DNA of 64,000 nucleotides from NCBI GenBank assembly GCA_965228955.1, contig OZ245848.1, forward strand, positions 992,001 through 1,056,000, written 5' to 3'. Below the pieces are notes generated by a model. The model ran no database searches. It saw only the letters and a program-made list of their open reading frames with translations, and was not told the DNA's origin. Of this stretch, positions 9,402 to 17,333 are shown piece by piece; position 1 is the stretch's first letter; each line of letters opens with the position of its first letter. The translations under genes and the position numbers were made by a program. Source of the stretch: JANSWY01 sp965228955. Lineage in GTDB: Bacteria; Bacteroidota; Bacteroidia; Cytophagales; Cyclobacteriaceae.

Positions 9402-9480
9402 AATTCTAGATAGTTAAATAAATAATACACCCAAGGAAGAATCTAAAAGTTGATGAATTCGACTTCAGGTTTGACGGTTG

Positions 9481-9488
9481 CAAATATA
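9481..9488 (-). promoter_or_regulatory. Bacteroidota -7 promoter element for copy A
   Basis: On the minus strand this reads TATATTTG, an exact match to the phylum's TAnnTTTG -7 box. It is about 80 bases upstream of the start at 9401 and directly downstream of a terminator hairpin. The -33 half would fall inside the terminator's T-rich side. The duplicate at 10904-10911 is identical, which supports function. Confidence 0.6.
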
Positions 9489-9489
9489 T

Positions 9490-9521
9490 AAAAAAAAGCA
9501 GCCCGATAAGAGCTGCTTTTG
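9490..9521 (-). terminator. Terminator after the second NVGIGT-repeat gene
   Basis: Stem AAGCAGC / GCTGCTT (9496-9502, 9512-9518) with T-tract on the minus strand (9490-9497). It lies just past the stop of copy B at 9543 and immediately before the promoter box of copy A. Confidence 0.85.
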
Positions 9522-9542
9522 CTATTCTTTAGGTTAATGAAA

Positions 9543-10823
9543 TTACTTGGATTTTAAATTTTGAACTTCAGTTTTTAAACTCTCAATTTCTTTATTCTGC
9601 TCGATCATATGTAGCGTCAATTCCTCAATTTTCTGAAGCAACATCAAATTCATTTCTTTCAGATTCAATCCTTCGGACTCCATCACTTTAGCAGAAGGAA
9701 CTTCCGGTAAATGCTTGTATGCTTTGATGTATTCTTCTGTTTCCTCCAGGCTTCTTAGATTGTAGTCTTCTTCGAATACATAATCAGGGCCTTCTCCGGC
9801 ATTTACTTCTACTTTTATTTCTTTGGATTTGATGTTTCCTTTGACGGTTAGTTTAGCATCAGGATCTGTTGTGCCGATTCCTACATTACCTGTGTTTTTT
9901 ATGAAAAAAGCATGTTCATGAGTTGCAAACTCTATGTCATTGGAAATTGCAAATCCAGCTTCAGAATTATCCCAGCCGAGAGTGAATCGATCAACATTGT
10001 TACTACCAATAGTCATTCTAGTACTGTAGCCACCTGAATTGAATCTGAATTTGCCAATATTTGGCCTCTCAAGAGTTAGGAAATCTTGACCGGAATCCCC
10101 GCCAACAACAGTAAGTCCGTCACCAGTTGGAGAAGTGGTTCCAATTCCAACATTTCCACCTGCTTTTATTGCAAGTCTATTTTCTCCTGAAGTCTGAAAC
10201 CTAATGTCATTATTCTCTGAAGTCCCCTCTGCTAGATTTCTAAAAAACATAACATGGCCAGAATTTCCATCTGCATCTTGTACTAGATCAAAATATAGGT
10301 GGTTGTCATTTACCATCATTTGTACTTTTTGGCCATTATCTCTTCCGAAGTGAAGATTGTTTTCCACAGATCCGCTAAAAAATGCTGCATCTTGCCCCTG
10401 AACATGCAGCTTGCTAGAAGGGGTAGTATATCCAATCCCAACATTTCCTCCATTGAAATAAGTGTCCCCATTTGAACGTAGTACAATATTTCCGGTAGCA
10501 CCATCAGTTTTGCTATATAATACAAATGAGTGTCCAGCTGATTCACTACCACCGATTCTTGCGATGCTTTTTGTTCCGGCGGAACTTCCTCTTTGCCAGT
10601 AGTAATTTGTTCCCCAAGCTCCGGTATTAGTTTTTAAAATTGTTGTACCTCCGGAATAGCTACTTCTCACTCGATAATTAAATGTTGTATTTGAGCTTCT
10701 GTATCCGAGTTTTAAGTCATCGGATTCAGTGCCATCAGTTGAACCATAAAACCAACCAGGGTTAATCTGCCCAATCGATGCTCCAGAGATCAATAAAAAG
10801 ATGATTAATAGAATGTTTTTCAT
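9543..10823 (-). CDS. Secreted tail-fibre-like NVGIGT-repeat protein, copy B
   Basis: 426 residues with signal peptide MKNILLIIFLLISGASIGQ. It has the repeats NVGIGYTTPSSKLHV, NVGIGTTSPTGDGLTV and NVGIGTTDPDAKLTV, then the same C-terminal block as copy A (YVFEEDYNLRSLEETEEY, HLPEVPSA, LLQKIEELTLH) and a terminal coiled coil. The N-terminal halves of A and B differ, so the variable part probably faces outward and the shared tail assembles or anchors the protein. Phage origin is not needed: no other phage gene is nearby, and such genes are common in Bacteroidota chromosomes. Its promoter box is at 10904-10911. Confidence 0.65.
   Translation of the reverse strand: MKNILLIIFLLISGASIGQINPGWFYGSTDGTESDDLKLGYRSSNTTFNYRVRSSYSGGTTILKTNTGAWGTNYYWQRGSSAGTKSIARIGGSESAGHSFVLYSKTDGATGNIVLRSNGDTYFNGGNVGIGYTTPSSKLHVQGQDAAFFSGSVENNLHFGRDNGQKVQMMVNDNHLYFDLVQDADGNSGHVMFFRNLAEGTSENNDIRFQTSGENRLAIKAGGNVGIGTTSPTGDGLTVVGGDSGQDFLTLERPNIGKFRFNSGGYSTRMTIGSNNVDRFTLGWDNSEAGFAISNDIEFATHEHAFFIKNTGNVGIGTTDPDAKLTVKGNIKSKEIKVEVNAGEGPDYVFEEDYNLRSLEETEEYIKAYKHLPEVPSAKVMESEGLNLKEMNLMLLQKIEELTLHMIEQNKEIESLKTEVQNLKSK
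9616..9791. repeat. Near-identical direct repeat, copy 2 (3' coding block)
   Basis: This is the partner of 8287-8462: 176 bp, collinear, about nine differences. It encodes the shared C-terminal block of the fibre-like protein. Confidence 0.85.
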
Positions 10824-10903
10824 ATTTCTAGATAGTTAAATAAATAATAGACCCAATGAGGAATCAAAACAGTTGATGAATTCGACTTCAGGTTTAATGG
10901 TTG

Positions 10904-10911
10904 CAAATATA
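10904..10911 (-). promoter_or_regulatory. Bacteroidota -7 promoter element for copy B
   Basis: It reads TATATTTG on the minus strand, about 80 bases upstream of the start at 10823, in the same position relative to the gene as the copy A box. Confidence 0.6.
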
Positions 10912-10912
10912 T

Positions 10913-10944
10913 AAAAAAAGCAGCCCCGAAAAGAGCTGCTTTTA
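10913..10944 (-). terminator. Terminator after accC
   Basis: Stem AAGCAGC / GCTGCTT (10918-10924, 10935-10941), followed on the minus strand by T-tract. It lies 25 bases past the accC stop codon and closes the acc/fab cluster. Confidence 0.85.
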
Positions 10945-10968
10945 TATTTTGAATAAGTTATTTCTAAC

Positions 10969-12312
10969 TTAAATACTATCAAAATCAAATGTATCCAAAT
11001 AAGCTGTCGTAAACTTACCAGACTGGAATACAGGATCATCCATTAGTTTAATGTGCAATGGAATAGTAGTATCAATTCCTTCAATTACAGTTTCCTGCAA
11101 TGCTCTTTTCATTCTAACAATTGCTTCTTCTCTGGTTTGAGCAGAAACAATTAGCTTAGCAATCATTGAGTCATAGTTTGGAGGGATTGTGTAGCCTGCA
11201 TAAATGTGGCTATCTACTCTCACACCGTGACCACCCGGTAGGTGAACGTTTGTAATCTTACCTGGAGAAGGTCTGAAACCTTTCTTCGGATTCTCAGCAT
11301 TGATTCTACACTCCATGGAATGCAACTGAGGGAAATAATTCTGTCCTGAGATCTCAATTCCGGCAGCAACTTTGATTTGCTCTTTAATCAAGTCGAAATC
11401 TGTTACTTCTTCCGTGATTGGGTGCTCTACCTGGATTCTTGTGTTCATTTCCATGAAGTAGAAATCTCCATGCTTATCCACAAGGAATTCAATTGTGCCT
11501 GCACCTTCGTAACCAATTGCTTCAGCACCTTTAATAGCTGCTTCTCCCATTCTCTCCCTTAAGTCCTGACTTACGATAGGAGATGGAGTTTCTTCAATTA
11601 GTTTCTGGTGTCTTCTTTGGATAGAACAATCTCTTTCAGATAAGTGGCAAGCTCTTCCTCTGGAATCACCTACAATCTGAATCTCAATATGTCTTGGCTC
11701 TTCAATGAATTTCTCAAGATACAATGCATCGTTACCAAATGCAGCTCCAGATTCTTGTCTAGCATCATCCCAAGCTTTCTGGAAACCAGATTCATCGTTA
11801 ACAATTCGCATACCTCTACCACCACCACCTGCAGTAGCTTTAAGGATCACTGGGTATTTAACTTGCTTAGCAATTTTCTTTCCTTCCTCTACAGAGCTTA
11901 ATAGTCCATCAGAACCAGGAATGGTCGGAACACCAGCAGCTTTCATAGTGTCTTTAGCTGTAGCTTTATCTCCCATTTTGCTGATCATGTCAGCGCTTGC
12001 TCCGATAAATTTGATGCCGTACTCGTCACAAACTTTTGAGAATTCAGCATTCTCTGAAAGGAAACCATATCCCGGGTGAATTGCATCTGCATTTGTGATT
12101 TCAGCAGCAGAAATAATTCTTGGGATATTCAAATATGATTCAGTACTTGGAGGAGGACCAATACAAACAGCCTCATCCGCAAATGTTACATGTAAACTAT
12201 CCGCATCTGCCTGAGAATAAACAGCAACTGTTTTGATTCCCATTTCTCTGCAGGTACGAATTACCCTTAGAGCAATTTCTCCTCTATTGGCAATTAATAT
12301 TTTTTTAAACAC
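10969..12312 (-). CDS. accC: Biotin carboxylase subunit of acetyl-CoA carboxylase
   Basis: 447 residues, the usual length for AccC. It catalyses ATP-dependent carboxylation of the biotin on AccB, the first half of malonyl-CoA synthesis. Visible landmarks are the N-terminal KKILIANRGEIALR, the glycine-rich ATP-grasp loop KATAGGGGRGMR (about 159-170), RDCSIQRRHQKLIEE and the metal/active-site region FMEMNTRIQVEHP. The start is GTG at 12312, 19 bases after the accB stop, so the two are co-transcribed. The carboxyltransferase subunits accA and accD are not in this window, which is normal for the four-subunit enzyme. Confidence 0.97.
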   Translation of the reverse strand: MFKKILIANRGEIALRVIRTCREMGIKTVAVYSQADADSLHVTFADEAVCIGPPPSTESYLNIPRIISAAEITNADAIHPGYGFLSENAEFSKVCDEYGIKFIGASADMISKMGDKATAKDTMKAAGVPTIPGSDGLLSSVEEGKKIAKQVKYPVILKATAGGGGRGMRIVNDESGFQKAWDDARQESGAAFGNDALYLEKFIEEPRHIEIQIVGDSRGRACHLSERDCSIQRRHQKLIEETPSPIVSQDLRERMGEAAIKGAEAIGYEGAGTIEFLVDKHGDFYFMEMNTRIQVEHPITEEVTDFDLIKEQIKVAAGIEISGQNYFPQLHSMECRINAENPKKGFRPSPGKITNVHLPGGHGVRVDSHIYAGYTIPPNYDSMIAKLIVSAQTREEAIVRMKRALQETVIEGIDTTIPLHIKLMDDPVFQSGKFTTAYLDTFDFDSI

Positions 12313-12331
12313 GTCGCTTCGTTAAAGTGAA

Positions 12332-12838
12332 TTATGATGGATCAACTAAGAATAATGGCTGGTCGTACTCAACTGGCTGAGCATTTTCAACCAATACTTT
12401 TACGATTGTACCACTTACATCTGATTCGATTTCGTTGAATAACTTCATCGCTTCAACGATACATACAGTCTGTCCTGCTGAAACTTTATCACCAACGTTT
12501 ACAAATGCCGGAGACTCAGGATTTGAAGAACGGTAGAAAGTACCAATCATTGGAGATTTTACTTGTACGTACTTAGAGTCGTCAGAACCTGCACTTTCAG
12601 CTGCTGGAGCTGGAGTTGCTGCCGGAGCTGGAGTTGCTGCTGGAGCAGGTGTTGCTGCTACTGGTGCTGCTGCAACCGGAGCTGCTACAACTGGAGCAGG
12701 AGCTGCTTCAACTATTTGCTGTGTAACCTCATTTGAGCGTTTTACATTGATCTTAAATTCCTCAGTTTCAATGTTAACCTCTTCCAATCCGGACTGAGAA
12801 ATAAAGTCTATCAAATCTCTTATCTCCTTTGCTTTCAT
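12332..12838 (-). CDS. accB: Biotin carboxyl carrier protein of acetyl-CoA carboxylase
   Basis: 168 residues. The C-terminal biotinyl domain (about 88-168) has the classic EAMK motif with the acceptor lysine at K132, plus the thumb-type segment SPMIGTFYRSSNPESPAFV that marks a true AccB. A flexible Ala/Pro/Thr linker (about 45-82, repeats of TPAPAA) joins it to a short N-terminal helix. It is the substrate of accC just downstream. About 100 bases separate it from efp, so it may have its own start of transcription, though I find no good promoter box there. Confidence 0.97.
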   Translation of the reverse strand: MKAKEIRDLIDFISQSGLEEVNIETEEFKINVKRSNEVTQQIVEAAPAPVVAAPVAAAPVAATPAPAATPAPAATPAPAAESAGSDDSKYVQVKSPMIGTFYRSSNPESPAFVNVGDKVSAGQTVCIVEAMKLFNEIESDVSGTIVKVLVENAQPVEYDQPLFLVDPS

Positions 12839-12941
12839 AGGTATCTATTAATTAAGTTTTTAGGGTCAATTCTTTAAGTAAATGCCAATAAATCGGCGTT
12901 ATTCTATTACAGGTAAAACCTGAAATGGCGGTAAATATAAA

Positions 12942-13505
12942 TTATTTTACACGTTCTACGTAAGCTCCCTTAGTAGTATCGATTTTAATTCTTTCATCCT
13001 GATTGATGAAAAGGGGAACTTGTACTGTTGCACCAGTGTCAATTGTTGCTGGCTTTGAAGCGTTTGTTGCTGTGTCTCCTTTGATGCCAGGCTCTGTATA
13101 AGTAACAGTCACTTCTACATGTAAAGGAAGCTCGCAACCTAAAATTTCTTCCTGCTCTTCGTGAATGATTACTTCACATACTTGTCCGTCGTGAAGGAAT
13201 TGAGGAGCGTTAATTAGGTTCTCCTGGATGCTTACCTGCTCAAAAGTTTCATTATCCATGAAGTTATATCCCATATCATCCTTGTAAAGGAATTGGTATG
13301 GTCTTCTTACTACTCTTGCAGTGCTGATTTTGTGACCTGCAGAGAATGTATTATCTACTACTTTTCCAGTCCTAACGCTTTTAAGTTTTGTTCTAACGAA
13401 AGCAGGACCTTTTCCCGGTTTTACGTGTTGAAATTCAACTACAGAATACAGGTCATGATTGAATTCAATAACCAACCCGTTTCTAATATCTGCTGTGGTT
13501 GCCAT
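12942..13505 (-). CDS. efp: Translation elongation factor P
   Basis: 187 residues, the normal EF-P length. It binds the ribosome between P and E sites and relieves stalling at polyproline. The tip loop reads HVKPGKGPAFVRTKL, with the lysine K32 at the position that is modified in many bacteria. Neither EpmA/EpmB-type nor other modification genes are seen here. Position between fabH and accB is typical of Bacteroidota gene order. It starts at ATG 13505, 35 bases after fabH ends. Confidence 0.97.
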   Translation of the reverse strand: MATTADIRNGLVIEFNHDLYSVVEFQHVKPGKGPAFVRTKLKSVRTGKVVDNTFSAGHKISTARVVRRPYQFLYKDDMGYNFMDNETFEQVSIQENLINAPQFLHDGQVCEVIIHEEQEEILGCELPLHVEVTVTYTEPGIKGDTATNASKPATIDTGATVQVPLFINQDERIKIDTTKGAYVERVK

Positions 13506-13540
13506 GAAAAGTGAATTTGTTTATTTGAACTTGTTAAATA

Positions 13541-14539
13541 CTATTTAGAATCGTAGGACCACTTGATATAAGTAGCTCCCCAGGTAAATCCTCCTCCAAA
13601 TGCTGCAAGGATAAGATTATCTCCTTTTTTCAATTTAGACTCATAGTCCCATAAACACAACGGAATAGTTCCGCTGGTTGTGTTACCAAACTTTTGAATA
13701 TTGAGCATTACCTTTTCTTCAGGTAATCCAATTCTGTTGGCTGTCGCATCAATAATTCTTTTATTAGCCTGGTGCGGTACCAAGTATGCGATATCATCTC
13801 CAGTCAGGTTGTTTCTGTCTGCAACTTCAGCTGCAGTGTCTGCCATATTTTTTACAGCAAACTTAAAAACCTGAGAACCTTCCTGATATACGTAGTGCTC
13901 TTTGTTTTGAAGAGTTTCAACAGAAGCTGGTTTTCTACTTCCTCCAGCTTTCATGTGAAGATATGGTTCGCCAGATCCGTCAGAATGAAGTTCTGTATCA
14001 ATGATTCCAGTTTCGTCTTCTGAAGGTTCTAACATAACAGCTCCACCACCATCTCCAAAAATGATGCAGGTAGCTCTGTCAGTGTAATCAATAATGGAAG
14101 ACATTTTATCAGCTCCCACAACGATTACTTTTTTATAAAGTCCGGTCGCAATGAATTGAGATCCGGTAGTAAGTGCATATAGAAATCCTGAACAAGCAGC
14201 CTGAAGATCGTAACTGAAAGAGTTAACTGCTCCAACAGCATTTGCAATGATGTTACCTGTGGCTGGGAATGCCATATCAGGAGTAGTTGTGGCGCATATG
14301 ATCAAGTCAATGTCTTCAGCTTTTGTATTGGTTTTTTCAAGAAGTCCTTTTACAGCTTCAATTCCAATTACTGAAACACCCTTGTTCTCACCTTTTAGGA
14401 TTCTTCTCTCTTTAATACCCGTTCTGGAAGTAATCCATTCATCATTTGTGTCCACCATCGTTTCCAACTCCTGATTAGTCAGGATGTAATCTGGAACATA
14501 CCCGTGGACTCCAGTAATAGCCGCTCGTTTAAGGTTCAT
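13541..14539 (-). CDS. fabH: Beta-ketoacyl-ACP synthase III
   Basis: 332 residues. It condenses a primer acyl-CoA (often branched in Bacteroidota) with malonyl-ACP to begin fatty-acid synthesis. The catalytic triad is readable: C116 in DLQAACSGFLYAL, H256 in VPHQANKRI, and N286 in FGNTTSGT. The N-terminal TNDEWITSRTGIKERR is typical of FabH. It sits downstream of rpmF but separated by a terminator-like hairpin (14561-14590), so expression from upstream is probably only partial. Confidence 0.97.
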   Translation of the reverse strand: MNLKRAAITGVHGYVPDYILTNQELETMVDTNDEWITSRTGIKERRILKGENKGVSVIGIEAVKGLLEKTNTKAEDIDLIICATTTPDMAFPATGNIIANAVGAVNSFSYDLQAACSGFLYALTTGSQFIATGLYKKVIVVGADKMSSIIDYTDRATCIIFGDGGGAVMLEPSEDETGIIDTELHSDGSGEPYLHMKAGGSRKPASVETLQNKEHYVYQEGSQVFKFAVKNMADTAAEVADRNNLTGDDIAYLVPHQANKRIIDATANRIGLPEEKVMLNIQKFGNTTSGTIPLCLWDYESKLKKGDNLILAAFGGGFTWGATYIKWSYDSK

Positions 14540-14555
14540 CTAGGTGATTTTGTTA

Positions 14556-14590
14556 TTAAAAAATCAAAGCCTGCAATTTATACAGGCTTT
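14556..14590 (-). terminator. Intra-cluster terminator or attenuator between rpmF and fabH
   Basis: Stem AAAGCCTG / CAGGCTTT (14566-14573, 14583-14590) with a 9-base loop, followed on the minus strand by GATTTTTTAA. It sits 18 bases past the rpmF stop and 17 bases before the fabH start, so it would separate ribosomal from lipid gene dosage. Confidence 0.75.
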
Positions 14591-14607
14591 TCTATTTCTT
14601 CTAACGA

Positions 14608-14799
14608 TTAGGCTAAAACTTCCTTCTCCATCACAACTTTACCTTTGTAGTAAAGTTTGCCTTCATGCCAGTATGCTCTGTGAGGCAAATGAGCTTCTCC
14701 AGTAACCTGACAAATCATATAGTTCTTTGGTTCTGCTTTGTAATGCGTTCTTCTCTTATCTCTTCTTTGTTTCGATATCTTACGCTTAGGATGAGCCAT
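14608..14799 (-). CDS. rpmF: 50S ribosomal protein L32
   Basis: 63 residues. MAHPKRKISKQRRDKRRTH is the highly conserved basic N-terminus of L32. It follows the DUF177 gene by 18 bases, the universal arrangement for this pair, and leads toward fabH as in many bacteria, although plsX, which often sits between them, is absent. Confidence 0.96.
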   Translation of the reverse strand: MAHPKRKISKQRRDKRRTHYKAEPKNYMICQVTGEAHLPHRAYWHEGKLYYKGKVVMEKEVLA

Positions 14800-14817
14800 T
14801 TCTAATTGTATTTAATG

Positions 14818-15345
14818 TTATTGTTTTTTCAAATTTCTTAATGCTTCCCATCTGGGATCCAATGTTTCCTCATTCTCTTCTTCCTCCTCTACAAAATCAT
14901 CAGAAGAATAAATCAGTTCATCAGTTTCTTCCTCTCCTTCAAATTTGGGATGAAGCTTTTTCATTGGAATTGAGATGGTTAGGTATTCAAAGATATTTTG
15001 TGCAATGTTTAAAGACTGTGTATCTCTATGAATGCTAATAATCTCATCACCTAACTCAACATCTTCCTCTCCGAACTTGATCAGTAGATTTTCTGACTTC
15101 TTAATTGGGAACATAAATGGTTCCAAACTCCTGTCACAAATCAACTCAACTTCGGCATCTATTTGGAAGTCTGCCGTCATCATCGTTTCCTCTTTCATCA
15201 ACTCCAGATGACAAGTTCCTTTTCCCTTTTCAATAATGCTATCCTCGAATAGCTCGAAAAAAGAATTTTCAAACTCAAAATCAAAGCTGTGCGTTTTATT
15301 TGGCAGCTTGTATATATCGATTCTGTAGTTATCTAAAGCTCTCAT
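14818..15345 (-). CDS. DUF177 (YceD-type) protein
   Basis: 175 residues when started at the ATG at 15345 (MRALDNYRIDIYKLPN), which is preceded by AGGGAAGGATCG as a possible ribosome site. A longer frame would need a TTG at 15375 that overlaps the promoter box. The protein is acidic, with a Glu-rich tail (EEETDELIYSSDDF, EEEEENEE), and DPRWEALRNLKK at the end matches the conserved DUF177 C-terminus. The family is linked to 23S rRNA and L32 handling in plants and E. coli; the position directly before rpmF fits this. Confidence 0.88.
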   Translation of the reverse strand: MRALDNYRIDIYKLPNKTHSFDFEFENSFFELFEDSIIEKGKGTCHLELMKEETMMTADFQIDAEVELICDRSLEPFMFPIKKSENLLIKFGEEDVELGDEIISIHRDTQSLNIAQNIFEYLTISIPMKKLHPKFEGEEETDELIYSSDDFVEEEEENEETLDPRWEALRNLKKQ

Positions 15346-15372
15346 CGATCCTTCCCTTTGAATAAAGAACCG

Positions 15373-15380
15373 CAAATTTA
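15373..15380 (-). promoter_or_regulatory. Possible -7 box for the DUF177-rpmF transcript
   Basis: It reads TAAATTTG on the minus strand, matching TAnnTTTG, about 30 bases upstream of the ATG at 15345. No clear -33 TTTG is found 19-21 bases further up, so the evidence is moderate. Confidence 0.45.
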
Positions 15381-15429
15381 CGGAGAGATTTCTAAATAAT
15401 AAAGAAAAAGCAATAAATAGATTAAGGAA

Positions 15430-16449
15430 TTATGAATTCTCTTGCCTCATTCTCCATACATCGTATGCCAGATACAAGGCTTGTCTCATAGAAGTCTCGC
15501 TTGAAGCGTTTTTACCGGCAATCCCATAAGCAGTTCCATGATCAGGAGATGTTCTGATTACTGGTAGACCTGCTGTGAAGTTCACACCGTGCTCAAATGC
15601 CATGCTTTTAAAAGGTATTAAGCCCTGATCATGATACATGGCCAGAATTCCATCATATGAGTTAAATTGATCTGACCCGAAGAATCCATCTGCCGGGAAT
15701 GGTCCGAAAACCAGATTGCCATTATTTCTTTCTTCTTCCAAGGCAGGACCAATTATTTCTTGTTCCTCTTTTCCAAGTAATCCGTTTTCTCCAGCATGAG
15801 GATTAAGTCCCATTACAGCAATTTTTGGTTTTTTGATACCAAAATCTTTCTTCAGAGACTTGATCATGATCTTAAGCTTCTTTTTGATGGCTTCTCCTGT
15901 AATCTTGCCTGGGACATCTTTTAATGGAATGTGTCCTGTAACTACACCTACTCTAAGTGTGTCACTAACAAGGAACATCAAATTATCATCTACTTCAAAC
16001 TTTTGAGCCAGGTATTCTGTGTGGCCAGGAAAAGCAAAATCGTCAGACTGGATATTGTTTTTGTTGATAGGTGCTGTGACAATACCATGAATTTTACCAT
16101 CCTTTAGATCCTGAGAAGCTTTTTCTAGGGAAAGTAGTGCATACTTCCCACCATCTTCATTTTCTTCACCAGGTTTTATTTCAACATTCTCATCCCAGAT
16201 GTTTAGGACATTTACCTTCTTAGGGTTAATGTTGTCAAGTCCCTTAGTTTGGTAATAATTGAATGACTGCAGATCCAAATTCTTTCTGTAAAAAGAAATT
16301 ACCTTGGCAGAACTATATATAATAGGTGTAAAGGATTTAGTTAGTCGATTATCCATTAGTGATTTAATGATTACTTCTGGTCCTACACCATTGATATCAC
16401 CAACCGTAATTCCGATTAGTGGTTTGTCGTTTGTATTCTTCTTTGTCAT
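15430..16449 (-). CDS. pdxA: 4-hydroxythreonine-4-phosphate dehydrogenase
   Basis: 339 residues. It oxidises 4-phosphohydroxy-L-threonine with NAD in the DXP-dependent route to pyridoxal phosphate. The N-terminal IGITVGDINGVGPEVIIKS, the segment GLNPHAGENGLLGKEE and the C-terminal FKSMAFEHGVNFTAGLPVIRTSPDHGTAYGIAGK blocks (metal- and phosphate-binding His/Asp) are all typical. It is transcribed away from rsmA, with about 107 bases between the starts. The pathway partner pdxJ is not in the window. Confidence 0.96.
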   Translation of the reverse strand: MTKKNTNDKPLIGITVGDINGVGPEVIIKSLMDNRLTKSFTPIIYSSAKVISFYRKNLDLQSFNYYQTKGLDNINPKKVNVLNIWDENVEIKPGEENEDGGKYALLSLEKASQDLKDGKIHGIVTAPINKNNIQSDDFAFPGHTEYLAQKFEVDDNLMFLVSDTLRVGVVTGHIPLKDVPGKITGEAIKKKLKIMIKSLKKDFGIKKPKIAVMGLNPHAGENGLLGKEEQEIIGPALEEERNNGNLVFGPFPADGFFGSDQFNSYDGILAMYHDQGLIPFKSMAFEHGVNFTAGLPVIRTSPDHGTAYGIAGKNASSETSMRQALYLAYDVWRMRQENS

Positions 16450-16556
16450 TTTTTGCTATCAGCACTAAACAAATTTCTTTGCTATTGGTCATTCAATACG
16501 AAAGAATAACCCTTAATTTGCTCCTGCAAGTTAAATTATTTGGAAAACAAATTGCA

Positions 16557-17333
16557 ATGGATTCAGTAAGGCCAAAAAAGAAGTTGGGACAACACTTCCT
16601 AAAAGACGAAAATATCGCACTGAAGATAGTGGAGGCATTGCAGCTAAATCACGATGAAAAACATGTCCTTGAAATTGGCCCGGGAACAGGTGTTTTAACC
16701 AAATACTTAATTGAAAAACCAATTCCGGATTTTAAAGCGCTTGATGTAGATGATGAATCTGTTGAATACCTGAAAAAACATTACCCTGATCATTCTGGGA
16801 AATTTCAATTGCAGGATTTTTTAAAGTCAGAGTTGCCCGAACAGAATTTTGCAGTCATTGGGAACTTTCCATATAATATAAGTTCTCAAATCTTCTTTAA
16901 AGTATATGATTATCGCAAGCATGCGACAGAAATAGTGGGGATGGTTCAGAAGGAAGTGGCTGATAGAATTAGCTCAAAAGAAGGCAATAAGACATACGGT
17001 ATACTGAGTGTTCTATTGCAGGCGTTTTATGAAGTAGAATATTTATTCACCGTTCCTCCAGGCGTCTTTAATCCTCCGCCAAAAGTAAAATCAGCAGTAA
17101 TTAGGTTCTCCAGAAATAATGTTGAGAAACTGGAATGTGATGAAGTGCTATTTAAAAGGGTAGTGAAAGAGGGCTTCCAAAAGCGTCGCAAAACGTTGTG
17201 GAACTCTTTAAAAAATTTAAATTTGCCCGAGTCTCTCAGAGACGAACCTATGCTAACCAAAAGAGCCGAACAACTTTCGGTTAATCAGTTTATTGAATTA
17301 ACAAAATTGATTGAGCAATCATGGAACAATTGA
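16557..17333 (+). CDS. rsmA: 16S rRNA (adenine1518-N6/adenine1519-N6)-dimethyltransferase
   Basis: 258 residues from the ATG at 16557 (MDSVRPKKKLGQHFLKDEN); an upstream in-frame extension to 16419 reads through the pdxA start region and lacks homology, so I reject it. SAM-binding GPGTG is at 41-45, and NFPYN at 103-107 is the catalytic N-L/F-P-Y-N motif. It dimethylates two adenines in helix 45 of 16S rRNA late in 30S assembly. It overlaps the next gene by 13 bases, so the pair is translationally coupled. Confidence 0.96.
   Translation: MDSVRPKKKLGQHFLKDENIALKIVEALQLNHDEKHVLEIGPGTGVLTKYLIEKPIPDFKALDVDDESVEYLKKHYPDHSGKFQLQDFLKSELPEQNFAVIGNFPYNISSQIFFKVYDYRKHATEIVGMVQKEVADRISSKEGNKTYGILSVLLQAFYEVEYLFTVPPGVFNPPPKVKSAVIRFSRNNVEKLECDEVLFKRVVKEGFQKRRKTLWNSLKNLNLPESLRDEPMLTKRAEQLSVNQFIELTKLIEQSWNN

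Larger units (their letters stand above)
9402..9535. repeat. Direct repeat of intergenic module, copy 1
   Basis: The non-coding stretch upstream of copy A closely matches that upstream of copy B (10824-10960). It includes CTAGATAGTTAAATAAATAA next to the start codon, TTGATGAATTCGACTTCAGG in the middle, the TATATTTG promoter box and the poly-A/AGCAGC hairpin. It marks the boundary of a tandem duplication of gene plus promoter plus upstream terminator. Confidence 0.85.
10824..10960. repeat. Direct repeat of intergenic module, copy 2
   Basis: This is the partner of 9402-9535. It holds the same leader words, TATATTTG box and AGCAGC hairpin. Here the hairpin ends accC transcription and the box starts copy B. 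Confidence 0.85.

Noticed and set aside
8193..10823. Prophage remnant, because the two proteins resemble tail fibres
   Set aside because: Signal peptides, own promoters and the lack of any other phage gene argue for surface proteins rather than a prophage.
11705..12079. Plus-strand 124-codon frame opposite accC
   Set aside because: Low-complexity Ser/Pro/Ala product typical of antisense frames; accC is certain.
12595..12710. Short tandem repeat that resembles a minisatellite in accB
   Set aside because: It encodes the flexible Ala/Pro linker of the biotin carrier protein; repetition is a product of amino-acid bias.
16419..16556. N-terminal extension of rsmA
   Set aside because: It reads back into the divergent pdxA start and adds residues with no similarity to RsmA; ATG 16557 gives the normal N-terminus.
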